This document shows positions 1-10,556 of a DNA stretch of 57,215 nucleotides, piece after piece. The first letter of the stretch is position 1, and each line of letters starts with the position of its first letter. Location of the stretch: the NCBI RefSeq assembly GCF_019649055.1, contig NW_026570535.1, forward strand, positions 1-57,215. The letters run 5' to 3'. Below the pieces are notes generated by a model. That model did no database searches. It was not told the DNA's origin and saw only the letters and a program-made list of their open reading frames with translations. The position numbers and the translations under genes were made by a program. Source of the DNA: Paramacrobiotus metropolitanus (lineage: Eukaryota; Tardigrada; Eutardigrada; Parachela; Macrobiotidae).

Positions 1-2001
1 GCGACACTGCCAGAAGCGTCGAATACTATGCGGGAACATGTGTTTGCGGTGATCGCACATCAGACCAGTCAGCCGACGACTTATGAAGCTTTTGCGACGT
101 CCTGTCAACAATGGCTGCGTGATGGACGAGAAGGGATTTTCTGGAGAGAGGTATATGGATATTACAACCATACAGTGTTTGCATTTACTGTACAAAGTAT
201 TCACTTAAATTTTTGATAGCATGTAGCGGATATTCTTACTGTTAGTTCATATAAATTTCTTATAGCATAAATTCTAATATTGCTCGTACCACTTTCGCGC
301 TGTGTGCTTAAATAGTTTATTTTCTTACATTTTATTCACAAGGGTTTTTCTTGATCTCGGTTACAACACTTATTTTCCTAATTTTCGTAATTCTGTTACC
401 GGTATAATGCAGTAATTGTAGTAGAAGTACTTAATGTTTTGCTAGCTGTATATGTAGTTTTGCTACTCTTAATAGTTAACTCTAATTTCACATTTATCAC
501 AGTGCGATTGTTTAAATTGACGCGGTTTACGTGTGGGATTTTTTAACATGTCATGGCGAAGTACGTAATGTTGAAAGTTGTCGTTGTAGTCAGTGTTGAA
601 GTTCTGTGTTTTGCAGATGTTACACTTTATCAACCGCCGCGTGGACATGGGTGTGTGGGACCAAAGTCGGTGTTATTACTCAGTCGACGGGACGTTGTAT
701 GATCCGGCTCATCGGCAGCGAACGGAGTCGGATGAAGAAGTGCAGGTGGTCAATGTGGTGCTGCGGGATCCGCGTCGCCGACGCAACGTGGGGAATGTGG
801 AGCTGATTGTGGTATCAGATGATGAGATCAGTGTGTCGACCAACGGAGGGCGGACCATTGATTCCACACGGGCCACCAACGGGACCGGAGATTCCGATCG
901 GGAGATGAACGGGCTGTCGTCAGAGACCGATACGGATGCTACAGAGTTCCGAGATCACTGGGATCGCGAGATAGAAACCAGCGATGACCACATGGATGTG
1001 AGCGAGGATTCGCGAGCGCGAGCGCAGTCATCCCGGTAAGGGCGGAATGCGGTTCACTTCACTCTAAATTTACATCTTATTAGGCGCTTAGTAGCGGCGC
1101 AATAGTTTCTGGAATTTTGTGGTTGAAAATGACGAATGATTTATTAAGTTGGGATTTTCCGTTTAATCTTTGTCAACATAATTTATTGATTGAATTACGT
1201 TGAGTTACATCAAGCATAGTTTACTGTTCATCTTTTTCGTTAAGTTTTTACCGTTCTTGCTTTTGGGAATTATATTATAAAGGATTGTTTCATTTTACTT
1301 AGACGCCGTGACACTCCGGATCCGCGTTCGCCCTCGCTGGACCGCAATATCCAACGTGAAATCCAGCGTCAGCAACCAATGGTCGTGCATTCCATCAATT
1401 CCATTCACATGCGTCGACAGCAGCGGCGCGGCCCGGAATCGCGTCAACTGCACCGTCAGGAAACCTCACGCCCGGTGCGCAGTAGCGCCAGCAGTCGCAG
1501 CGCTGCCGAGCGTCGCCGCTCGGTGCGCCAGGGGCGCAGCACGACGACGACGAGCCGCAGTTCGCGGGTGATGCGCCACGGTCTGCGCGGTACGACGCGC
1601 TCCACACGCCCACGCGACGACGAGGATATGGATACGGAGGGCGAGGGCGATCCGCTGCCGGTTCCCATCCCGTCGCGATATCCGCGCAACCGCATACTGC
1701 AGCGAACGGCACGCGGGGATTCACCAGATCCGCGACACCGCAGTTTTGCTCCCAGGCCGCGTGCGTCAGGTAAACGGTTGTTTTTTAATGGCGGAATTTT
1801 GTGATTTACGTACTTGTGTAATGTTAGCTTGCAAGACGGTAATGTTTATTGTTTGCGATTAACCGAATAGTTTTTGTATTAAAGTAATGGTTTTATTTAT
1901 TGCTTTAAATCTTGACATGGGTTTTCGTTGCAGGTTCTATGGAGCGCCGTCCTATGTCGGGACGATTACGCAGCGGCGGCAGTCGCCGCAATCGTTACTA
2001 G
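1..2001 (+). CDS. 3' part of an unrecognised Arg/Ser-rich, acidic-patch protein (4 exons)
   Basis: I do not recognise this protein. Exons fit at 1-150, 617-1035, 1303-1769 and 1934-2001; every junction has GT/AG borders and the phases (0, 2, 1) agree, giving one open frame of about 368 residues that is still open at the left edge. The first ~100 residues look folded (WLRDGREGIFWRE, then LHFINRRVDMGVWDQ and CYYSVDGTLYDP). After that the chain is low complexity: an acidic Ser/Thr/Asp stretch (DGDSDREMNG-like), then long runs rich in Arg and Ser with a TTTT tract, ending RSGGSRRNRY. Such tails are typical of nuclear, RNA- or chromatin-associated proteins, but that is inference. The true start lies outside the window. 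The frame and splice sites are what I trust; function is unknown. Confidence 0.7.
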
Positions 2002-2745
2002 TGAACGCGCGTGACCTCACGCGAATATTTTATTTTTCCTCGATGGAGGAGATTGGTGTGAGAAGATTTGAAAGGACTGCAATAAGTGCTTGGGATGTGG
2101 AAAGTGACAAGGATGACCAGTGTTATGTGTTATCTTTGTGTCTTTCAGCGTTCGATTGACTAATAATTATTTGAATTAACCTACCTGACTCTTGGAATGG
2201 ATCCAAATGCCAGCAGTATCGTTTTCTTTTTCGCTTCTGTTTAACATTTTGCAGATGTTGTTGTTTCTCTTGTCGTTGGTTTTTTTGCTGATGAATAGAA
2301 ATTTTTTGTAAAGACCCCCTAGCATTTTTCTCTGAGATATTATGCAAAAATCGTAAGTAAGTGTGCTTTTTTAAATGCGGGTTTTATTGTGATTAAGTAT
2401 CTTTTCGGGTTTGATGTTCGGGTTGTGAAACCGATGCGTTTCAACTGTTATAGTGTAGTAAAATTATTTGCAGTTAGAATTTTGTATTGCTACTTGAAAG
2501 TTACAAACTGGGTCGTGTCAATTTTGCGTTCTTAATCGAGCGAAAAGCTTCCAAGTCGCCGGTTTACTTGATTATCTTTTTTAAAGATACAGTTTACCAA
2601 TTGATACGGACATAGAATGTTATATTTCGTGAGCAGATGCAGTGGAACAAGAAGTTGACATTTGCCGGTTTACTTACAGAAATGTACACACAATTAAACA
2701 TTCAATTAATACGGAAATAAAACTGTTTGTTTTCACTTCAGTGAA
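2002..2745. other. gene-free stretch
   Basis: AT-rich spacer between two convergent genes. I see no coding exon, RNA gene or clear repeat in it. Confidence 0.5.
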
Positions 2746-4059
2746 CTACGTGGCTAATTTATTTACATGGCATAAGAATGCGTTGAAATCATTCAAAGAA
2801 CTTCCGCCTGTTGTCCACACTTTCCCGATAATTTCTTTCCATTGAGCACACTTGTCCGCAAACGGCGATACACCATGCGTTGAATCCCAACCAGCAGCTT
2901 TATTAATCCACTCTTGGATCTCGTTCGCCGGTACCACGCGGGCGTCCGGTCCGAGTTTGGTCTCAGGCACCGTCACGCCCACGCCGATGCTGGCCTGCCA
3001 CGCGGCATTGGCATGCTGATCAGCGAATCCCGGCCACGACACCATGGGGACACCGCAGGTCAATCCTTCCACCGCGCTGTTCCATCCAGCGTGCGTGATA
3101 AACACCGCGACAGACGGATGCTGCAAAATCAGTTTCTGCGGCACCCACGGCAGAATCAAGTGGCCGCCGCCATCCGGCTGCCGGTCCGCTGGTAAATACT
3201 GATGCAGCGGCTCGGCCAGTGACCAAATATACGGCCGCTGCAGTGCGGTCAGTGCGTGGTGGATTTCGGCTATCTGAGCGGGCGCGGCTCGGACCACGGT
3301 CCCGAATGCAAAATAAATAACCGACCGCTGTGGATGATCATCCAAAAACGTCTGCACTTTTTGCTCCGCTGGAGTGAATTCCTTCTGGACCGTCTCTAGG
3401 GGAAAGAGTGGTCCCACATAAAATGTTGGGAGATTGTCCTCGCGGGGTGGAACACTTTCCCGGAAATTATTTACGATGCGTCCAAAGAGAAACGGTTCCG
3501 CGCGCTGTTTCAGCGCCAGCCATTTGCCGATGGCTGACTTTTCGTCTGGTCGCTCTGTGTGGGTCTTCTGTGAGCGATTGCGAATTTCCGAAGACGGAAC
3601 GAATTCGAAGCACGGCACGCCGCGCTGGTGACCGGCCTCCGGCACGAAGCCGACCAGAAAATGGTCAAATATCACCGCATCCACGGCTGGCATTTTCGTC
3701 GCGCCGATTCTGGTCAGTTCTGCATTCTGAAGCGCCTCCCCATTGCGGACAGGCATTTCTCGTAACAGTGTTTCCACTGCCGGGCGGATGAGTTCCATAG
3801 CAATCAGGATTCTTTCCAGTCCCGGTGTGTTGGACACTTTTGCCACATCATCCGGCAGTCCATCGTCAATCGGCAGTAAATGAAAATGCGGATTACTCTG
3901 GTATTTCAGGATATTGCGATCTGTCAGTTTGGGGACAAAGGATTTCGAGATTGTCACGGTGACATCGTGGTGTTCGGTAATGCGGTGGGCAAATTCGAGT
4001 AGCGGGATCAGGTGACCCATGGCCGGTGCATTAATAACGAGAAAATTTTTGCGATCCAT
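2746..4059 (-). CDS. UGT-A: plant/bacterial-type GT1 UDP-glycosyltransferase
   Basis: Intronless 437-residue GT1 enzyme, expected to move a sugar from a UDP-sugar onto a small lipophilic acceptor in the cytosol. The ATG at 4059 is chosen because it begins MDRKNFLVINAPAMGH, matching the start of its closest relative UGT-C; the frame stays open further upstream but without an ATG. His16 (AMGH) and the Asp in VDAVIFD form the presumed catalytic dyad. The PSPG box reads LPWVPQKLILQHPSVAVFI then THAGWNS, and ends FADQ; the usual Cys of HCGWNS is replaced by Ala. There is no signal peptide and no C-terminal membrane helix. A block in the C-terminal half is nearly identical at the DNA level to UGT-C at 20.7-20.9 kb, on the opposite strand. 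An AATAAA lies just inside the end of the reading frame. Confidence 0.95.
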   Translation of the reverse strand: MDRKNFLVINAPAMGHLIPLLEFAHRITEHHDVTVTISKSFVPKLTDRNILKYQSNPHFHLLPIDDGLPDDVAKVSNTPGLERILIAMELIRPAVETLLREMPVRNGEALQNAELTRIGATKMPAVDAVIFDHFLVGFVPEAGHQRGVPCFEFVPSSEIRNRSQKTHTERPDEKSAIGKWLALKQRAEPFLFGRIVNNFRESVPPREDNLPTFYVGPLFPLETVQKEFTPAEQKVQTFLDDHPQRSVIYFAFGTVVRAAPAQIAEIHHALTALQRPYIWSLAEPLHQYLPADRQPDGGGHLILPWVPQKLILQHPSVAVFITHAGWNSAVEGLTCGVPMVSWPGFADQHANAAWQASIGVGVTVPETKLGPDARVVPANEIQEWINKAAGWDSTHGVSPFADKCAQWKEIIGKVWTTGGSSLNDFNAFLCHVNKLAT

Positions 4060-5039
4060 CTTACAGTTAGGGTGTTTCAGCGTTGGATCGCATGCCACTT
4101 GCAAGAGGCATCGGCAATAATCGAAATCAACTATTAAACGGTTTAATTTAGCGCAACGTTTCGACTATAAGCGGCGGTAGAGTAGTACTTAATTATAATC
4201 GGCCACAGATGTGCCGGACCAGCTAATACAGATAAGATAGCATTGATGCTGATAGATGACTGCACTTGATTTAAGGCAATAAAATTAATGCGCTTTCTGT
4301 AACCTTTTCCAAAGTATCTTGGACGTCGTTAAAAGTGCGTACGTACTTAAATAATTTAGGTTATCACCGTATACACCGGCTCGAAAACGACTGGGGATTT
4401 GCGCATGACTTCACATTTTCCAGCTACAGTGTACCAGCAGTACAGACACAATAATATTTTGCAACTGCATAGCAGCATAGTGCATACGAATTCTACGGCA
4501 TATTGTATTGATTTTAGTACGAATATATCAGGTGCTGGCAGTACAGGATATTTGTGTATAGTGGAGGCATATCCGGTTAGAACTTAAAATCGTTTGCCTG
4601 TTCAAATATTCATTAATTTTCCACAGAAGCGTTCTGCAGGATTGATGCAGTATCATCATCATGCATACGCCGTACATACTACGTAAACATCGATGCAGGC
4701 TATTAGCAGGCATGCATCACATGCATTTTTTACCGTTTAGTGCGTTTATGCATCTGGTCTTTGTAAACAGTATCATTCCAAAAAACAAAACCAGAGCACT
4801 TGGTAGAGCAGTAGCAGTAAATGGGCAGAATTCAACGACACAAAAACAATCTGACGCAATGTGCAATACTCTTCAGTTTCCAGTCTTAAATGAAAATAGA
4901 ATGTGAAGTGAGACGGCATACGGTATTTGTGTACAAAGATTTCACCAGCAGAACGTATGAATAAACATGCATTTCCAGTCGAATAAACGGTCAGTGATCT
5001 TTCCATAATCCACCAGGATACAAGAACCCATTTTTGTAA
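4060..5039. other. gene-free stretch (5' flank of UGT-A)
   Basis: Holds the upstream region of UGT-A and the 3' flank of the DNAJC8-like gene. I see no exon or repeat worth calling. Confidence 0.5.
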
Positions 5040-6637
5040 TCAGCTCGGCTTCGCTTCACGCTGTTCGGCTTTATGCTTTGGCGGCTTATAGCCTAACGGT
5101 TTAGTTGGTCTAGCGGTATCACCGGTGGTCTTTTTGGTTTGAAATGTGCGCCAGCTGTCCACACGCTGAGTACGAGAAGCCTAAAATAATACAAATTAAA
5201 CCTTTAGAACACAGAATTCATAAGCAAATAAAACAAAATCAAATTTAGATAGTCACGATCATCCTTTCAAAAGAGTTTGACATTTTACAGCTTTTGTACA
5301 ATTTGCCAATTTTTGTTACAAATCTAAAGCGGTCACAACTAGAATGTTTACTTTTAACTCGCGTACGTTTACGTAAATAATTCAATAACAATATACCTCA
5401 AAATTTTTCTGCCATTCTTTATCATCCTTCTCCTTTTCCTTTGCCTCTTCCTCTTCCAGATGTTTTCTTTTTCTACAAAAATATCAAAACAAATATTAAA
5501 ATGATAACTCTTTCCGAACAGTTTATGTACAGATACGCGTACTTTTCGTGTGCGTTTTTCGTTTCCTGCTCTCGTCGCTTTCGTTCGAGCTAAAAGAAAC
5601 AAAAAACCACATATATCACAGATGACACAAAAATCAAGCCTCTTAGCAGAAAAGGCTTTAGACGACTTACATCTGCAAATAGCTTCATCGTCAACACATA
5701 GACGGCATGTTTGTACTGCAAAATAAGCACAGTAAATCACAACTGGCGTCGAATGTGTAAAATAAGTAGTCATCGTATCAACTTACCTTCTCAGGATCAT
5801 CCTCCTCCACAGCACCGGATTTGCCTTCCTTTCTCAGTTTCTTCTTCTTCTCCTTAATCTACCGGGCAAATGAGATAAAATTAAAAATTGTTTAATTTTT
5901 GAATAACAAAAGCACCAACCATCTGGTCAGTTCGGCCTTTGGCTTCTTCCACAATTTCCATGCATTTTTTGTATCCTTCTTCGATTTCCAGAACCTTCCA
6001 AGCCTTCGCCACCGCTAAATTTTACAAAAACATAATGAATTAAAATAACTTACAAATCACAAAAAAATATAACAATGCTGCAAGCATTAAAACAGAAGAA
6101 CGGGTGAAATATTATTTTTTTACCATCGAAAGCTTTCTGCGCACGATCATCATCGGGATTCTTATCGGGATGGACTAAAATGGACAATCGACGGAACTGC
6201 TTCTTAATCTCATCCAGGGGCGTTTCGGGCGTTACCTGCAGGACGTCGAAGGGATTGAGATTGGCGTAGGTGGAGCCCGGACGGCACAGACGATCGATCT
6301 GCTGTTTGGGTGTTAATTTGCTGTCCTGCTTCTCAATCTCTTTCACCTGCAAGTTTCAAACACCCTCCCCTAGATTTTCTACCTTTACTTGCCTCCAGTT
6401 ATTTACATACACAAAGAATGAAAATTCACGACAAATATGAGTGAAATCGTAATTAGTAGCCAAAGAGTCAAAAATACTAACATCAAACGAAGAACTTGCT
6501 AAGGTACGAGTATCTGTAGTAACCTGTAACGTGTAACATGTGCATACCTCGGTGAAGAAGCTCTGCAGTACTTCATCAGGGGCCCCGCTGGATTCCGCTG
6601 GACCAGCCGCGGATGAATCCTCTGTAAACGAGCTCAT
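5040..6637 (-). CDS. DNAJC8: DnaJ homolog subfamily C member 8 (spliceosome-associated SPF31)
   Basis: Eight exons can be assembled with matching phases: 6548-6637, 6124-6346, 5920-6014, 5788-5859, 5671-5715, 5543-5589, 5397-5472 and 5040-5180. The product is about 262 residues, close to the ~253 of the human protein. The J domain begins near NPFDVLQVTPETPLDEIKK and carries the HPD triad at residues 89-91 (ILVHPDKNPDDD). After it come the family hallmarks AVAKAWKVLEIEEGYKKC, a Lys-rich coiled-coil segment (LEEEEAKEKEKDDKEWQKNFE), and a C-terminal SWRTFQ...KPLGYKPPKHK motif. DNAJC8 is a J-domain cochaperone associated with nuclear spliceosomes and SR-protein kinase 1. The ATG at 6637 is the only one in a sensible context. 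One exon end (5859) may be off by a base. Confidence 0.93.
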
Positions 6638-7487
6638 CTTCGATATGTGACAAGAGATGACAGACAGACACAGGGTTGCGCGCTCTGGCTGCTGTCAGTA
6701 ATTACACTATCACGAAACAAATTAGGTATGTGATCAACGTTACTCCTGTCTCCTCCACTCACGCAGGCCTCCACCAGCCACTTGACGGACAGATTATCAT
6801 CCAGGTGATTCCTTTACGTTAAAATTCAAGAACATAACCCGTCTGTATATCAGATTAGAGAAACTACTAATTTGGGTTATTATCCTGAAAATATCGAACG
6901 GATTCTGGCATTCTGCTGGTCTTAGCGTATGTTTTGATGAGATGATGACTGCAAGGCAGCAAGGGTTTCGAAATTAATTACATAGGCAAATTAGCAGCTG
7001 CAGTAGCGCAGGGCGTGTGGTTACACTGGCTCACCTAATGGCCACGGCGTCGTTTGACTGTGAGTGTGAAATTGCCAACCGCCTATGGTTGTAAACCAGA
7101 CTCGTTAAGCGTTTCGTTTATTTCCTAGCATTTATGCAACGCAACTGGATCAGTCTGGATGAATCGTATTCTCCACATTTTTGCTTATCCCAGTCTTATT
7201 ATTTACGTACATATTTTACGTCTCGGTAATGCCAGTCACCAGAAAATCACTGTGACCGTTTTAATACTATCGCTGCGGCCGTTTTACTTTACTTTTAATA
7301 CCGGATTTCCTTCAGTTTCTTTTTTATAATATTCTGTTCCTTACCGGGAGTCGACAATTTTGCGATCGTACTCTACGAGTGCCATAAATGTTAATTTTTT
7401 TGCTGACGTCAAACTTTTTTACGCGTGTATATATATGAAGCACCTCAGGTTTTACTGCACCCTCGCAGTTTTTAACCGCCATTCATT
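6638..7487. other. gene-free stretch between divergent genes
   Basis: Shared 5' flank of the DNAJC8-like gene (-) and the coiled-coil gene (+), so probably a bidirectional promoter region. No TATA box or repeat stands out. Confidence 0.4.
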
Positions 7488-8090
7488 ATGCCGTCGTTAC
7501 CGGCGCCCACCCGCAAAGGTCGCAATGACAGCCTGGAGCGGCTCATCGCCGAGGACTCGCAGGAAGATTTGCAGATCCTGCAGACGAAAAGCAGCCACAA
7601 AAAGAAACAGGGGGCACCGCGTGTCTCCATCAATCACCGCGGCAGCAGTATCACCCTCCCCACGGGCGGTCCCACCCCGGCCGACCGTCTCCTGGGTGAC
7701 CCCCGCAGAAAACGCTACCGTGATGAGAGCGCCCAGACCGGCCCCAATGAGCAGGAGAAGAAACTCCGTCAGCAGCAGCTGAAGCTCAAGAAACTAACCC
7801 AGGACAATCTCCGCCTGGAGACTCAAGTGCGCGGCTACGAGCAGCGCTTCCGCGATATGCGCCACGACGCCGCCTACCATGACCTTACGGGCGGGGAGCA
7901 TCCCGATGGCGGAGTGTGCGCGCCGGTGAAGGATGCTTGGCGATCGTTTAAGAATCTCTTCTATACCGCATGGTTTCAGTGTTGGTTTAAGATTCAGGTG
8001 AAGCTGGAGGAGAAACACCGGCAGTTGTCCAAGGAGGAAAATGATGCCGGGAAGATGCAGCAGGAACGCGAGAGTATGACGGATCGGTGA
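7488..8090 (+). CDS. small coiled-coil protein, family not recognised
   Basis: Single-exon frame of 200 residues starting at an ATG preceded by ATT. Residues 1-60 are basic and Ser-rich (MPSLPAPTRKGRNDSLERLI). Residues ~85-125 read as a heptad-rich coiled coil (QEKKLRQQQLKLKKLTQDN then LETQVRGYEQRF). A middle block follows with several aromatics (WRSFKNLFYTAWFQCWFKI), and a second short helix closes the chain (EEKHRQLSKEENDAGKMQQE). Codon use is GC-rich like the other genes here, and the frame is long and biased, which supports real coding. No signal peptide or confident membrane span is seen, although the aromatic segment could lie at a membrane surface. I cannot assign a function. Confidence 0.75.
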   Translation: MPSLPAPTRKGRNDSLERLIAEDSQEDLQILQTKSSHKKKQGAPRVSINHRGSSITLPTGGPTPADRLLGDPRRKRYRDESAQTGPNEQEKKLRQQQLKLKKLTQDNLRLETQVRGYEQRFRDMRHDAAYHDLTGGEHPDGGVCAPVKDAWRSFKNLFYTAWFQCWFKIQVKLEEKHRQLSKEENDAGKMQQERESMTDR

Positions 8091-9085
8091 TCATAGTGGT
8101 GCGGCTAATTGCTGAAGTTGGGTAAAGGCCAGAGAAATTGTTTTTTTGCTCATTACTTCGTATTTCGTTAAGGCGAAAATGTTGTCTTTTTGTGAACGAC
8201 TGTGATAGATTGCTGGAATGTTGTGGTTTTGATGGGGTTATGTTTTTGTTTTTATTATGACGGGAAATTTTTGACCTGACGTTTGACAAGTTGGACACAG
8301 ACATATTTACATAAGAATTTTCCATAAGAATTTCAGTGAGTTGTTTACCCATCTATGTGCTAATTCAGAGACGTCATACTAATACGACTACGTACTACAA
8401 ACAGTACATACCATAATGTACGAGTACTTACTGACAAATTAATGTGAGTACAGAACTGTTTTAATTTTACTCATGTTTGTTATGGTGTCTGGCGGACTGA
8501 TTATGCAGTTAAAACAGTTTTCGGTGAAAATTATGTGGGATTGTAATTATTATCAATTCAGTGGTAAACACGATTGATTAATGATTCATCGCCGACATTT
8601 CGTCTGTAGATAAACAACATGAAAGGAAATGATGCCGGTACTTCCTCTTCTGGGCATCATTACACTAATACAGTAAGTGCCTACTCGTTAATGCTGTAGA
8701 AGTACAGACCGACCGGCACCTTCAACATTGTCGATTGCTGCGAAAATTAATGCCATAGGTACCAAGAATAATTTGACATCTGTTCTTTTGCTGTCGCTAG
8801 ACCGGAGTGATTTTTGCACTATTCTCGCAAATTATGTACTTTCTTGACAAGCGATTTAGTTTCCAGACAACCAGCAAATGTCTTGTAAAGAAATCGAATT
8901 GTCTGTGGAGAAGTGGCATTGTTTCTGCCGCAGAAATAAATAGCAGTTACAGTAATGTTGCAACATTTATTTCCCATAACCGCGCTTTCTTGCACAAAAA
9001 GTGCCGGTAAAGTCATAATATAGTACACAAAAAATACTGTCTCAAAAACCATCTACCATATAAAATATGCATGTAAACACAAACG
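8091..9085. other. gene-free stretch
   Basis: 3' flanks of two convergent genes. No exon, RNA or repeat seen. Confidence 0.5.
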
Positions 9086-10556
9086 TTATTTTGACGGTTG
9101 ACTGTCAATATGATACGTCCCGATATCAACAATCAGCTCCTGTAGCGCGACATACGAACTCCCGCCCTTCCGCACCGCGATCTCCGTCATCTTGCGCGCC
9201 ATCTTGGCATTGCGCCGGAACGGCTCAATCATCATGGCGCGCCCCGTAGCTCCGCCCACCTTCAGAATCACCTGCACGATCTCTTCCGCCGTCACCAGCC
9301 GCGTAAAAAACAGATCCGTATCGGGGATCTTGAGCGCCATGCCCTCTTTGACCAACAGCTCCGCATCCCAATGTTGATCCCCAAACAACGGCCACGCCAC
9401 TACCGGCACCCCGCCCACGATGGCTTCCATCGTGCTGTTCCAGCCGCAATGCGAAATAAATAAGCGGGTGGCGGGGTGTTTCAAAACCATCTTCTGCGGG
9501 ACCCACGGCACGATAATATACTTGAGATCGCATTCAAACTGGTTCTCCATATTGGCTAGGAGTTCCTCCGGGAGGTACTCCTGTTCCGCGGTCTTCAGCG
9601 ACCAGATGAACGGCCGCTGCAGGGTCATCAGGGCTTTGGCGATCTCCCGGATTTGGTCCTGCGACGGAATGGCCATGGAGCCAAAGGACACGTATGTCAC
9701 CGTATTGTCGGTGCGGTTGTTAAGCCACTGCCGGATCTGGCTGAGGGTGACCTTATTGCTTAACGGCTGTTTGGCGTTCTTCCCGGTGTCGGCTTCCGGG
9801 AACAGGGGTGCCACGAAGCGGACCGGTTTGCCTAGGACAAACGGGTGCTTTTCGATGGTCTTGGTGGTGTTGGGCTCGAATTCGGTGACGGAGTTGATCA
9901 AGACCGACTGCGCCACGGAAATTGCGTTAAGGTACGCTAAAGTGTTTTCCTTGAAGATGGCTTGGACACCTTCGGCCGAGCCGAAATCATGACGCTTGCA
10001 GAACTCTTCATCACTCAGACACGGTGTACTTTCTTCCAACCTCCAGGAGTTTCAACAAAATAATTCCCGGACTAGGATTGAAGATGTGGAAGGGCACGCC
10101 GCGGTCAAAACACGCCACGGCATACGCGCCCATCACCAGATCACTGATCACCGTATCCACCGGCCATTCCATGGTCCCCGTAAACAATTGGGATTGGTAG
10201 TCGCATTTCTGATTGTCCTTCGACCCCACTGGCATAGTTCGGTAGATCTGTCGCATCACGGTGCCGGCACGCTTCAGATTGCTCATAAACCGAGCCGGCG
10301 TCAAATTCTTATCGTCCTCATCGGTTAAACCGTCCATTAAACCCAGTAATTTCACCGAGGAATCGGAATCATCCTGGTGCAGCATTATCTCCTTTCGGCG
10401 AATGGAGGCGATTTTACAGTCGGACACGAGAAACGTGACATGATGGGATTCCACCAGCTTCTTACCCAGCTCCAATAAGGGTGTGACGTGCCCGAATGCC
10501 GGGTACGGGACCAACAGGACGTGCTTTTTCTTAAAGGTCATTGTTGTTACCGTCAT
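9086..10556 (-). pseudogene. UGT-B: GT1 glycosyltransferase interrupted by a one-base frameshift
   Basis: The N-terminal half is open from the ATG at 10556 (His23 in FGH, Asp in VDTVISD) and ends in a stop near 10011. The C-terminal half is open in another frame from about 10039 to 9086 and carries the PSPG box (PWVPQKMVLKHPATRLFI, SHCGWNS, ending GDQH). The frames overlap at 10011-10039. Alignment by eye to the sister UGTs puts the switch right after KLLEV: dropping one G from GTTGG would join it to EESTPCLSDEEFCK, the usual '.TPTVPDEEFF' region. No intron-sized gap exists there. Either this is a recently disabled gene or a sequencing error in an intact one of about 489 residues. Everything else in the gene looks well preserved, so I lean only weakly to pseudogene. 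Confidence 0.75.

Noticed and set aside
5090-5140. tRNA-like stretch (GTTTAGTTGGTCTAGCGGT)
   Set aside because: It is the reverse strand of the last DNAJC8 exon in its conserved frame, and no cloverleaf can be closed around it.
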